43,277 nucleotides of DNA from Pseudomonadota bacterium (GTDB lineage: Bacteria; Pseudomonadota; Gammaproteobacteria; Xanthomonadales; Rhodanobacteraceae). Location of the stretch: positions 1-43,277 of the forward strand of contig JAFEFQ010000001.1 of NCBI GenBank assembly GCA_018240505.1, written 5' to 3'. Position numbers and translations under genes: made by a program. Under the pieces are notes generated by a model. That model searched no databases. It saw only the letters and a program-made list of their open reading frames with translations, and was not told the DNA's origin. Positions within the stretch are counted from its first letter, which is position 1, and the number at the start of each line of letters is the position of its first letter. Of the stretch, positions 33,427-41,699 are shown in pieces.

Positions 33427-33723
33427 ATGTACGCCAGCTTTCGCGAGTTCTATCCGTTCTATCTGAGCGAGCACGGCAACCGTCTGTGCCGGCGCATGCA
33501 TTTCATCGGCAGCACGCTGGTGCTCGTCACGTTGGCTTGGCTGATCATCGGCGGCCGCTGGCGGCTGTGGTGGCTGCTGCCGCTGTTCGGCTACGGCTTT
33601 GCCTGGATCGGGCATTTCTTCTTCGAGAAGAACCGGCCGGCGACGTTCACGCACCCGCTCTACAGCTTCGCCGGCGATTGGGTGATGTACGCCGCGATGT
33701 TGCGCGGCAAGGTCACTTTCTAG
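33427..33723 (+). CDS. DUF962/Mpo1-like small membrane protein
   Basis: A 98-residue protein beginning MYASFREFYPFYLSEHGN, the hallmark of bacterial DUF962, related to yeast Mpo1, a 2-hydroxy fatty acid dioxygenase. Conserved His residues occur in LSEHGN, MHFIGS and IGHFFFEKNRPATFTHPL, as in the iron site of Mpo1. Two membrane segments cover about residues 28-45 and 46-63. An upstream in-frame extension to 33238 would be translated across two palindromes and is rejected. It lies 31 bases before the MAPEG gene and probably shares its transcript. Confidence 0.85.
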   Translation: MYASFREFYPFYLSEHGNRLCRRMHFIGSTLVLVTLAWLIIGGRWRLWWLLPLFGYGFAWIGHFFFEKNRPATFTHPLYSFAGDWVMYAAMLRGKVTF

Positions 33724-33754
33724 AGCGCGCGGCGCCCGGACAGAGGAGCTGATC

Positions 33755-34138
33755 ATGGTCTGGGTCGATCTCGTCACCCTGCTCGCCGTACTCGAATTCC
33801 TAGGCATGGCCTGGCTCGTGGGCAAGGCGCGCGTGCGGCACAAGGTGCGTGCGCCGGCGACGACGGGCAACGAGCAGTTCGAGCGCTGGTTCCGCGTGCA
33901 GCAGAACACGCTGGAAACGCTGATCATGTTCCTGCCCGCGCTGTGGATCGCCGCGCACTACTGGCCGCCCGGATGGATGGCGCTGCTCGGCATGGTCTAC
34001 ATCATCGGCCGCGTCGTCTACCTGTTCGGCTACGTGCGCGATCCGCGCACGCGCGGCCTCGGCTACTGGCTCAGCATCGTGCCGGTCGGCCTCCTTGTCG
34101 CGCTCGGTTTCGCCGGAATCATCAAGAGCCTGCTTTGA
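33755..34138 (+). CDS. MAPEG family membrane protein
   Basis: A 127-residue four-helix membrane protein of the MAPEG superfamily (eicosanoid and glutathione metabolism related in eukaryotes; bacterial roles mostly unknown). The signature FERWFRVQQNTLETLIMFLPALW and GRVVYLFGYVRDPRTRGLGY contain the Arg/Asn/Glu residues that bind glutathione in characterised members. GAGGAG precedes the ATG. The gene for glutathione synthetase is in the same window but not adjacent. Confidence 0.9.
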   Translation: MVWVDLVTLLAVLEFLGMAWLVGKARVRHKVRAPATTGNEQFERWFRVQQNTLETLIMFLPALWIAAHYWPPGWMALLGMVYIIGRVVYLFGYVRDPRTRGLGYWLSIVPVGLLVALGFAGIIKSLL

Positions 34139-34270
34139 GCACTTGCCGGCAAGGAACGTAGGGCAGCGGATCGTCTGCGGATCGATCCGGATTTCCGCAG
34201 CCATCCGCCGTCCGATTCCCGCCGTCGCCGGGGGCAACGGGATCATCGTCGCGATGCCGGGGAATAGCCC

Positions 34271-35389
34271 ATGCTGCTGCGTTACCTGAAAACCGGGGAT
34301 GCCAGGCGCATCGCGCTTATTTACCAGCAGGTGCCTCCACCGGTTTTCGACGGCGTGCGCAAGGCCCCGAAACCGGGCGGGTATGCCGACAGCGGCGCGG
34401 ATATCGCCTGGTGCCTGCGCCGCGCAGGCGCCGACGTCGTCACGCCGTCGGCCGATCCCGATCCCGCGGCGAATTTCGACTGGGTGTTCCCCGATACGCA
34501 AGCGGGCATCCAGAGCGCCATCGACCGCGGCGCCACGGTGATCTGGGCCAACACGGTCCTGTTTTCAGGCCACCCGCTGGAGTCGCGCCTCGAGGATGTC
34601 TGGGTCGTCGGCCAGATGCCGGCCCGGCAACAGCGGGTCGACGACAAGTTCGCCACCAACGCGGCGCTGTGCGCGCAGGGACTGCCGGTGGCCGCGTCCG
34701 TGCTCGTCGCGCGCGAAGCCAGAGGTTCGATACGCGCTTTCGCGAGTCTGACGGCGCCGGCGCTGGCGGAACTGGGGCTGCATTTCCCGCTCGTGGTCAA
34801 GCCCGTGCGCGGCCGCGGCAGCCAGGGCGTGAGTCGCGTTGCCGACCACGGCGAATTGGCGGCTGCGCTCTCCGCGCTGCTCGCGGGCGGAACGTTCGGC
34901 GATGTCGCCATCGTCGAGGAATACCTGCCGGGCGAAGAGCTGACCCTGACCGTCCTGCCGGCGCTGCCGGACGAGGGCGGCGCTTCGGCGCCGTTCGTCC
35001 TGCCGCCGGTACGCCGTTTCAACCATGCCGACGGCATCGCCCCGTACAACGGCGTCGTCGCCGTGACGCGCAACAGCGCGGCGCTTGCGCTAGCCGAATC
35101 CGATTCCTTGCCGGTGAGAGCCATCATGGATGCGTGCGCGCGCAGCGCCGAACTCGTCGGCGCGCTGGCGCCGATCCGCATCGACTGCCGCGCGGACGCG
35201 ACCGGCGTCCAGCGCATCTTCGACGTCAACATGAAACCGAACATGACCGGCGCGGGCCGCCCGGGCCGCGAAGATCAGGACAGCCTCTCCACCATCGCCG
35301 CACGCGCGCTGGGATGGTCGTTCACCGACCTGCTGACGGCGATGCTGCGAAACGCCTGGCGGATCGAGCGCGGTCGGCGTCCCGGCTGA
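34271..35389 (+). CDS. ATP-grasp enzyme, D-alanine-D-alanine ligase-like
   Basis: A 372-residue ATP-grasp protein. The nucleotide-binding Lys lies in FPLVVKPVRGRGSQGVSRV, the adenine-contact acids in VAIVEEYLPGEELTL, and the metal-binding end as IRIDCRADATG...IFDVNMKPNMTG. It is not Ddl itself: it lacks the standard Ddl serine and substrate loop pattern, and no cell-wall genes adjoin. The substrate is unknown; carboxylate-amine or peptide ligation is expected. GGGGAA precedes the ATG. The 132-base gap upstream shows no clear promoter. It ends 13 bases from the convergent DUF486 gene. Confidence 0.8.
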   Translation: MLLRYLKTGDARRIALIYQQVPPPVFDGVRKAPKPGGYADSGADIAWCLRRAGADVVTPSADPDPAANFDWVFPDTQAGIQSAIDRGATVIWANTVLFSGHPLESRLEDVWVVGQMPARQQRVDDKFATNAALCAQGLPVAASVLVAREARGSIRAFASLTAPALAELGLHFPLVVKPVRGRGSQGVSRVADHGELAAALSALLAGGTFGDVAIVEEYLPGEELTLTVLPALPDEGGASAPFVLPPVRRFNHADGIAPYNGVVAVTRNSAALALAESDSLPVRAIMDACARSAELVGALAPIRIDCRADATGVQRIFDVNMKPNMTGAGRPGREDQDSLSTIAARALGWSFTDLLTAMLRNAWRIERGRRPG

Positions 35390-35402
35390 AAAGGCCGGCC
35401 GC

Positions 35403-35741
35403 CTAGTCGAGGAAGATGAAGAATGCGGCCGCCACGATCAGGGCGAAGCCGACGAGGTGGTTCCATTTGATCGCGGCGCCGAGGTACAGGGTCGAGAACG
35501 CGACGAACACGACGAGGGTGATGATCTCCTGGATCGTCTTCAGTTGCGCGGGATTGTAGACGCGGTAGCCGATGCGGTTGCCCGGCACCTGCAGGCAGTA
35601 CTCGAAGAACGCGATGGCCCAGCTGACGAGAACGACGATCCACAGCGGCCGGTCGGTGAACTTGAGGTGGCCGTACCAGGCGAAGGTCATGAACACGTTC
35701 GAGGCGAGCAGCAGGGCGATCGGCAGCAGATAGTTGTTCAT
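35403..35741 (-). CDS. DUF486 family membrane protein
   Basis: A 112-residue protein with four membrane segments, similar to DUF486 (DMT-like small transporter fold). Characteristic pieces: LASNVFMTFAWYGHLKF, SWAIAFFEYCLQVPGNRIGY and IQEIITLVVFVAFSTLYLG. The function is unknown; it may be a half-size transporter acting as an oligomer. It diverges from the isoaspartyl peptidase gene across 58 bases. Confidence 0.87.
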   Translation of the reverse strand: MNNYLLPIALLLASNVFMTFAWYGHLKFTDRPLWIVVLVSWAIAFFEYCLQVPGNRIGYRVYNPAQLKTIQEIITLVVFVAFSTLYLGAAIKWNHLVGFALIVAAAFFIFLD

Positions 35742-35770
35742 TTCAGGATTCCCGTTCTCATTCGTCCCGG

Positions 35771-35776
35771 TATACT
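35771..35776 (+). promoter_or_regulatory. Candidate -10 of the isoaspartyl peptidase gene
   Basis: TATACT, 24 bases before the ATG at 35800, in the short divergent gap with DUF486. No strong -35. A GGAGT ribosome site follows at a normal distance from the ATG. Confidence 0.35.
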
Positions 35777-35799
35777 TCGATGTCACGCAGGAGTACAGC

Positions 35800-36795
35800 A
35801 TGCCGCATCCATCCCGCCGTTTCTTCACCAGCCTTCTGCTCAGCTTCGGAGCCGTTGCCATGACCCATGCCGCCACCCCCGTTCTCGTCATCCACGGCGG
35901 CGCCGGCGTGATCAGGAAGGAGATGACGCCGGAGAAGGAAAAGGCCGTGCGCGCCGGACTCGAAAAGGCGCTGCAGGCCGGCCATGCCGTGCTCAAGTCC
36001 GGCGGCAGCAGCCTCGACGCAGTGACGCGCGCGATCGTCGTGCTCGAGGACGATCCGAACTTCAACGCGGGCAAAGGCGCCGTATTCAATCACGACGGCA
36101 AGAACGAGCTCGACGCCTCGATCATGGACGGCGCGACGCTGCGCGCCGGCGCGGTCGCCAACGTGCACCGGATCAAGAATCCGATCGAACTCGCGCGCGC
36201 GGTGATGGAAAAATCCGAGCACGTCATGCTGATCGAGGAGGGTGCGGAGAAATTCGCCCAGTCGATCGGCATGCAACTGGTCGACCCGAAATACTTCTAC
36301 ACCGAGGCGCGCTGGAAGGCGTTGCAGCAGGCGATCGAGGAGGAGAAGGCGAAGACGGCCGAAGCAGGCAAGACGCCGCACCACGGCACGGTCGGCGCGG
36401 TCGCCCTCGATGCCAAGGGCAACCTCGCCGCGGGTACCTCGACCGGCGGCATGACCAACAAGCGCTTCGGCCGCGTCGGCGACTCGCCGATCATCGGCGC
36501 AGGCACTTACGCGGATGCGCGCTGCGCCGTGTCGGCGACCGGCTGGGGCGAGTTCTATATCCGCGCGACGGCGGCCAGGGACATCTGCGCGCGCGTCGAA
36601 TTCCGCGGCGACGAGTTGAAGAAGGCGGCCGACGAAGTCGTGCTCGGCGTGATCCCGAAGCTCGGCGGCGACGGCGGCGTGATCGCGCTCGACAAGGACG
36701 GCAACATCGCCACGCCGTTCAACACCGACGGCATGTTCCGCGGCTGGGTCGACCGCGACGGCAAGACGCACGTCGCGATCTACGCGGGCGAATAG
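35800..36795 (+). CDS. Exported isoaspartyl peptidase / plant-type L-asparaginase
   Basis: A 331-residue N-terminal-nucleophile hydrolase. An apparent signal peptide (RRFFTSLLLSFGAVAMTHA) precedes VLVIHGGAGVI. The precursor self-cleaves before the nucleophile Thr197 in HHGTVGAVALD; GNLAAGTSTGG and VGDSPIIGAGTYAD form the substrate pocket. It removes beta-aspartyl residues from damaged peptides or hydrolyses asparagine. A periplasmic form is less common than the cytoplasmic IaaA of E. coli. GGAG lies seven bases before the ATG. Confidence 0.92.
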   Translation: MPHPSRRFFTSLLLSFGAVAMTHAATPVLVIHGGAGVIRKEMTPEKEKAVRAGLEKALQAGHAVLKSGGSSLDAVTRAIVVLEDDPNFNAGKGAVFNHDGKNELDASIMDGATLRAGAVANVHRIKNPIELARAVMEKSEHVMLIEEGAEKFAQSIGMQLVDPKYFYTEARWKALQQAIEEEKAKTAEAGKTPHHGTVGAVALDAKGNLAAGTSTGGMTNKRFGRVGDSPIIGAGTYADARCAVSATGWGEFYIRATAARDICARVEFRGDELKKAADEVVLGVIPKLGGDGGVIALDKDGNIATPFNTDGMFRGWVDRDGKTHVAIYAGE

Positions 36796-36887
36796 TCCGC
36801 GCGTCGCCGGTCGGGGCGCAGCACGGCCGCAGTCGACCCGCGGTCGCGCCGTCCCGTCCACCGAACGGAAAATTGTTTGCCGACCGC

Positions 36888-36916
36888 TTGGCGAAATCCT
36901 TCAGGTGGGACAGAAT
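36888..36916 (+). promoter_or_regulatory. Candidate sigma70 promoter upstream of the EAL gene
   Basis: TTGGCG, 17 bases, CAGAAT, about 155 bases before the GTG at 37072. The rest of the 276-base gap contains two related GC-rich segments (CGCAGCACGG at about 36817 and 37029) but no recognisable riboswitch or terminator. Confidence 0.35.
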
Positions 36917-37071
36917 GCGGGTAGAGTTGCAAACGGCGTAGGCGAGGAAAACATCGCCTGCATTGACGGCGCGAGCGGCATGATCGGCACGGACGTCGTG
37001 GACGCCGCAACCGTGTGCATGAGGGGACGCAGCACGGCTGCGGACGCGGTTCATCGATCAGGGGCAGTCGA

Positions 37072-39486
37072 GTGACTCTGTTCACCGGCAAGTGGTCGGT
37101 TGCGGCGAAGGCTCTGGCGACGGCGCTGGCGATGGTCGTCGCCGCGCGCGCCACCAGCCTGCTCGCGACCGCGGCCAATCCGTACACCCTGCTCTGGCCG
37201 GTCGGCGGCGTCGCCCTGTTGTGCGTGTATTACTGGAAACGGCCCGCGCTGGCCGGCGTCCTGCTCGGTTCGCTGGCCTACAACATCAGTATCGACTGGC
37301 AATGGTTCAGCCTGGCCGGCGCGCAAGGCGCACGCGGCTTTGCCGGTGTTTCGTTGTCGATCATCGCCCTGGCCAGCATGGTCCCGGCCTGGTTGTCGGC
37401 GCGCGTCCTGCGCCTGTACATGCCGGCGTTGCGCGACGGCTCGTTGTCTGCATCCGGATGGCTGTCTATGCTCCTGCTTGCCGGTCCGGCCGCCTGCCTG
37501 CTCAAAGTCGCGATGCTCGCCGTCGCCCTGGGCTGGATCACGCTGCCGCTGCGCTCCGAGAACATCGCTTTCGCGAGCGCGATGTGGACATCGACGACGT
37601 TGGCGATATGGATGGCGGTGCCGCTGATCGCGATCCGCGAAGTGCGCGCGGGCATGCCGAGGCTCGCCCAGAACCGCTTGCGCAATCCGTGGATTGCGCT
37701 GGCGCTGGTCGCGCTTCCGGCTTGGCTGCTGGCCGCCTATGCCGGCGCGCAGCAGGTGGCGCGCGAGCAGCGTCGTTTCGTTGAACTCGGCGCCGAGTTC
37801 AGGACCGAGATCCAGGCAGCGCTCGACCTGGCCGAGCAGAAGCTCGGCGCGTTGCGCGCCTACTATCGCGTGAGCGGCGACGTGCCACAGAACCGCTTCG
37901 CCGAGTTCGCCGATGAATTGCTCGACCGCACACCGCTGCTGCTCGGCCTCGACTGGACCGGACGCGTGACCGACGGCGAGCGCGCCCGGGTCGAGGCGGC
38001 CCTCAGCGCGCAGCAGGGCCGAACCGTGTCGCTGAGTGAGATCGATGCCGGCGGCAGGCTTTTCGCGGCGCCGCGGCGCGAGGAATATTGGCCGCTGTTG
38101 CGCGTCGCGCCGGCCGCGCGCCAGGCTCTGCTCGGTCTCGATCTGGGTTCTGAAGCGGGGCGGCGCAACGCCCTCGACGCCGCCCAGCGCGGCGGATTGA
38201 CCGCGTCGTCGCGCCCGCGCGCGGCGCAGGCTGGTGCGACCGCGCCCGTCATATCGCTGTATCTGGCCACGGAGGATCCGCGCGGTGCGGTCGTCGCTTC
38301 GCTCGACATCGATGCACTGCTCGGCGAGCCGCAGTCGGGGCGACAGTTGCTCGCCCAGGGCCACGGCCTGGTGCTGAGCAACGCCGACGGCGGCGTGCTC
38401 GCGCAGATCGAACCGCAGCCTGGAGCTCTGAGCCGCGCCGATCCGCGGCTCGCGCAACAGTTCGAACTCAAGGCCGGTGCCGACACCTGGCATCTTGGCG
38501 TGACCACGGCGAAGGCGGGCCTGCCATACCTGAGCGCGCCGCTATGGTGGTTCGGACAGACCCTGCCGCAGGTCCTGTGCGTGCTGGTCGGTTTGTTCAT
38601 GGCGATGGTCGCGGGCAGCGACCGGCAGATCTTCCAGCTCGAGCGCTACTACGCGGGCTACGTCGAGGACCACCACAGGGAGGTCCCCCGGCGCGTTCTC
38701 ACCAGTCACGCCGACGCGGCGATCGAGAGCGCGTGGAACGCGCGCGCCTTCGAGCCGCAGTTCGAGCCCATCGTCGACATGCGCAGCGGCGAGATCCGCG
38801 GCGTTGAAGCCCTGCTGCGCTGGCCCGACGCGCCCGAGGGCGTGGTCACCAGCGACGTCATCGACTGGGCCGAGCGCCACAACCTGATCGGCCAGCTCGA
38901 CCACGAGATGCTCGCCGCGGCGCTGCGCGCGGCGGCGGACTGGCCGATCGCGCGCCTGCCCGGATTCACGATCTCGGTCAATGTATCCGCCACCGACATG
39001 CACGACCCGCATTGGGCCGGGCAACTGCTGCGCGAGCTCGCGCGCCATCGCATCCCCGGGCGCAACCTGTGTGTGGAAATCACCGAAGGTGTGCTGATCC
39101 GCGCCGACGACAGCGTGCTGTCCCAGCTCGACGCGCTGCGCACGGCAGGAGTGCGCATCGCGCTCGACGATTTCGGCACCGGCTACTCGTCGATCGCCTA
39201 CCTGCGCCAGCTGTCGGTCGACCGGATCAAGCTCGACCGCGTCTTCGTCTCCGACCTCACCCGGGACGAGAAGGCGCGCCGCATTGTCGCCAGTATCCTC
39301 GCGCTCGGGCATACGCTGGGCGTCGACCTCGTCGCCGAGGCGGTCGAGGACCAGGACACGGCACGCGTGCTCGAGGCGCTCGGCTGCCGTCTCGCCCAGG
39401 GGCGTTTCTATTCCGACACGCTCGAGGCACAAGCGATGCGCGACCTGCTCGTGCATCAGGTGAAGGCGCAGCGCGTGCGCGCGTGA
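37072..39486 (+). CDS. Membrane c-di-GMP phosphodiesterase, MASE1-like sensor with EAL domain
   Basis: An 804-residue inner-membrane protein. An N-terminal MASE1-like region of about eight membrane helices (to about residue 235) is followed by an extracytoplasmic CHASE-like domain (about 240-480), another membrane helix near 490-515 and a C-terminal EAL domain. Catalytic motifs look complete: EAL at 579-581, NVSATDM, EITE, DDFGTG at 699-704, IKLDRVFV, AEAVED and QGRFYS. There is no GGDEF domain, so it should only degrade c-di-GMP to pGpG, favouring motility. The GTG at 37072 follows GGGGCAG; a GTG at 37015 is an alternative. It is convergent with the RegA-type gene, 13 bases apart. Confidence 0.9.
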   Translation: MTLFTGKWSVAAKALATALAMVVAARATSLLATAANPYTLLWPVGGVALLCVYYWKRPALAGVLLGSLAYNISIDWQWFSLAGAQGARGFAGVSLSIIALASMVPAWLSARVLRLYMPALRDGSLSASGWLSMLLLAGPAACLLKVAMLAVALGWITLPLRSENIAFASAMWTSTTLAIWMAVPLIAIREVRAGMPRLAQNRLRNPWIALALVALPAWLLAAYAGAQQVAREQRRFVELGAEFRTEIQAALDLAEQKLGALRAYYRVSGDVPQNRFAEFADELLDRTPLLLGLDWTGRVTDGERARVEAALSAQQGRTVSLSEIDAGGRLFAAPRREEYWPLLRVAPAARQALLGLDLGSEAGRRNALDAAQRGGLTASSRPRAAQAGATAPVISLYLATEDPRGAVVASLDIDALLGEPQSGRQLLAQGHGLVLSNADGGVLAQIEPQPGALSRADPRLAQQFELKAGADTWHLGVTTAKAGLPYLSAPLWWFGQTLPQVLCVLVGLFMAMVAGSDRQIFQLERYYAGYVEDHHREVPRRVLTSHADAAIESAWNARAFEPQFEPIVDMRSGEIRGVEALLRWPDAPEGVVTSDVIDWAERHNLIGQLDHEMLAAALRAAADWPIARLPGFTISVNVSATDMHDPHWAGQLLRELARHRIPGRNLCVEITEGVLIRADDSVLSQLDALRTAGVRIALDDFGTGYSSIAYLRQLSVDRIKLDRVFVSDLTRDEKARRIVASILALGHTLGVDLVAEAVEDQDTARVLEALGCRLAQGRFYSDTLEAQAMRDLLVHQVKAQRVRA

Positions 39487-39499
39487 ACGCCGCGTCGCG

Positions 39500-40066
39500 T
39501 CAGTCGGCTTCGCGCACCGGGTGTTTGGCCAGCTTGCGCTGCAGCGTGCGCCGATGCAGGCCGAGGCGTCGCGCGGTCTCGGAGATGTTGCCTTCGCACT
39601 CGGTCAGCACACGCTGGATATGCTCCCACTCGAGCCGCTTCAGCGGCGGCGGCGCATGCGGCAGGGCGACCTCGTCGTGCGCGCCCGCGGCCTGTTGCGT
39701 TTCGAGCAGTGCGTGGACGATCGCATCGGCGTCGACCGGCTTGGCCAGGTAGTCGTCCGCGCCGCGCTTGATCGCCTCGACCGCGGTTGCGATCGAGGCA
39801 TAGCCGGTCAGCAGCAGGATGCGCAGGCCGGGACGCAGCGCCTTGAGCTCGGGGATCAGGGCGAGGCCGTTGTCGGCGCCGAGCTTGAGGTCGAGCACGA
39901 CGAACCGCAGCGGCTCGGCGCGTACCTGCGCGCGCGCCTGCGCGGCATCGTGCGCGACCGCGACGGTGAAGCCGCGTGCGCCCAGCGCGCGTGCGAGCAC
40001 GCGCGTGAACACTGCGTCGTCGTCGATCAGCAGTACGCGTTTGGATCCGGCCGAAACGGAAGTCAT
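39500..40066 (-). CDS. RegA/PrrA/ActR-type response regulator
   Basis: A 188-residue two-domain regulator: an N-terminal receiver with D15-D17, phosphoacceptor D59 (FVVLDLKLG) and KP near residue 108, and a C-terminal Fis-type helix-turn-helix (CEGNISETARRLGLHRRTLQ). This matches the RegA/PrrA/RoxR family, which controls respiration, carbon and nitrogen genes in response to redox state. The linker is Pro-rich. It follows the sensor kinase gene at 31 bases and is co-transcribed with it. Confidence 0.92.
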   Translation of the reverse strand: MTSVSAGSKRVLLIDDDAVFTRVLARALGARGFTVAVAHDAAQARAQVRAEPLRFVVLDLKLGADNGLALIPELKALRPGLRILLLTGYASIATAVEAIKRGADDYLAKPVDADAIVHALLETQQAAGAHDEVALPHAPPPLKRLEWEHIQRVLTECEGNISETARRLGLHRRTLQRKLAKHPVREAD

Positions 40067-40097
40067 GATGGCATCGCAGGATGAAAGTCGCGCAATT

Positions 40098-41420
40098 TTA
40101 CTGCGGCAGGGCGCGCAGCGCCGACAGCGGCAGGGTCAGTCGCGTCAGCGTGCCGCCGCCTGCCGCGGTGTCGGCGCGCAGGCTGCCGTGGAAGCGCTCG
40201 ATCGTCGCGTTGGTCAGCGCGAGGCCGAGGCCGAGGCCGTCGCGCTTGGCCGAGACGAAGCGCATGCCGGCGGCGTCGCGCACGGCCTGCGGCAGGCCGG
40301 GGCCGTGGTCGCGCACCTCGATGACGACGTCCGCGTCTGTGCAGTTTGCGGCGAATTCCACTTTTGCGCTCGCGCTCAGCGCAGAGGCGTCGGCGGCGTT
40401 GTTGAGCAGGTTGAGGATCGCGTGGCGCAGCGCCGGCACGATGCGCAGCGGTGCGGGATACGCAGCGTCCGCGAGCGCGATGTCGAGATTGACGGCCGGG
40501 CGCAGCAGGCGGAAGCGTTCCGCGCAGTCGGCGACGAATTCGGCCAGGGTCTGCGCTTGCGCCTGCTCGGTCAGCTGTGCGCTGCCCACCTGCACGAGTT
40601 CGCGCAGGATGTCGCGGCAGCGCTCGGCCTGGCCGGCGAGCAGGGCCAGGTCCTCGCCGAGCGGCGTGGTGGCCGGATGCTCGCGGCGCAGCTCGCCGAC
40701 GAGGGTGCGGATCGTCGACAGCGGCGTGTTCAGTTCGTGCGCGGCGCCGGCGGCCTGGGTCGCGATCGCGAGGATGCCCTCGTCGCGCAGCGCTCGCTCG
40801 CGCTCGTGTTGCGCGAGCGTTTCGCGCCGGCGCAGGTCGCGCGCGAGACGCCAGATGAAGAAACCGAGCAGGACCGCGCTGATCGCGAAATTCACAGCCA
40901 TGCCGAGCACGTGCAGGTTGAAGTCGCGCGCCGCGGAGGCATCGGCGCCATGCGCGGCGTGGCTGGCGACGTCGGGCAGCGGCTCGTGCCGGATCAGGAC
41001 GACGAAGTAGGCGAGGCAGGCGATGCCCACGCTCGCGGCGAGGTGGCGCGGCGACAGCGCCATCGCGGCAAGCGCGATCGGCACGATGTACAGCGAGACG
41101 AACGGATTGGTCGCGCCGCCGGTCAGGTATAAAAGATAACAAAGTACACAGGTGTCGACGGCGAGGTGGGCGACGACTTCGGTTTCGCCGACTGGCCAGG
41201 GCTGACGCAGCCGCCACCAGACGAAGGCGTCGAACACGGCCAGCGCGGCGATGCCCGCTAGCAGCGCGCCTTCGGCGATCGGCAATCTGAGCAGATGCGC
41301 AACGCCGAGCACGGTGACGAGCTGACCGACCACGGCGCAAACGCGCAGCCAGGCCAGCGTGGCTGCGAGTGCGCGCGGACTGTAGCGGGCATGGAGGCGG
41401 CTGGGCGTCGGGCTGGGCAT
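40098..41420 (-). CDS. RegB/PrrB-type redox sensor histidine kinase
   Basis: A 440-residue membrane kinase with about six helices. The heptad GGATNPF at 101-107 is the quinone-sensing motif of RegB. Phosphoacceptor H228 lies in AAHELNTPLST, and a conserved Cys268 in AERCRDIL sits where the redox-active cysteine of R. capsulatus RegB is located. The N box (LLNNAADAS), DHGPGLP and GLGLGLAL complete the ATPase. It phosphorylates the RegA-type regulator downstream. The ATG at 41420 is preferred over a GTG at 41468. An AT-rich codon cluster lies in the helix just before GGATNPF. Confidence 0.92.
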   Translation of the reverse strand: MPSPTPSRLHARYSPRALAATLAWLRVCAVVGQLVTVLGVAHLLRLPIAEGALLAGIAALAVFDAFVWWRLRQPWPVGETEVVAHLAVDTCVLCYLLYLTGGATNPFVSLYIVPIALAAMALSPRHLAASVGIACLAYFVVLIRHEPLPDVASHAAHGADASAARDFNLHVLGMAVNFAISAVLLGFFIWRLARDLRRRETLAQHERERALRDEGILAIATQAAGAAHELNTPLSTIRTLVGELRREHPATTPLGEDLALLAGQAERCRDILRELVQVGSAQLTEQAQAQTLAEFVADCAERFRLLRPAVNLDIALADAAYPAPLRIVPALRHAILNLLNNAADASALSASAKVEFAANCTDADVVIEVRDHGPGLPQAVRDAAGMRFVSAKRDGLGLGLALTNATIERFHGSLRADTAAGGGTLTRLTLPLSALRALPQ

Positions 41421-41699
41421 GCAGGAATCGCGGTGCAAAACCGTTATTTTGCCGCAGTTGGCCGCCACTGCCGATCGACGCGGCGCGCGCAGGCGCCGCG
41501 AAAAATTCCGCTGGCTTCAAACTTGCTGCGCATTTGCATGCTCTCATGCAGGCGCGTGGCGACGACCTTGCCCGGCGCTTACATCAGCTTACAAACGGCA
41601 GGCCATTGCGGACTGTAATAGCGCATTCACGCGCCACGCGGTAACGTGACGGCCGTTTGGCGGTCCCACAGCCGTTGCCCGATTCGACCAAGAACCAGA
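41421..41699. promoter_or_regulatory. Divergent control region of regB-like and mdtA-like genes
   Basis: A 279-base gene-free region. It is somewhat less GC-rich than its surroundings, with AT-rich patches near 41440-41455 and 41578-41622. TGTAAT near 41614 could be a -10 for the efflux adaptor, but the nearest TTACAA is 19 bases upstream, outside the usual range. No hairpin with a T-run was seen. Confidence 0.3.

Noticed and set aside
34139..34270. Possible regulatory RNA before the ATP-grasp gene
   Set aside because: GC-rich with several short inverted repeats (GCGGATCGTCTGCGGATCGATCC) but no conserved riboswitch-like core that I recognise.
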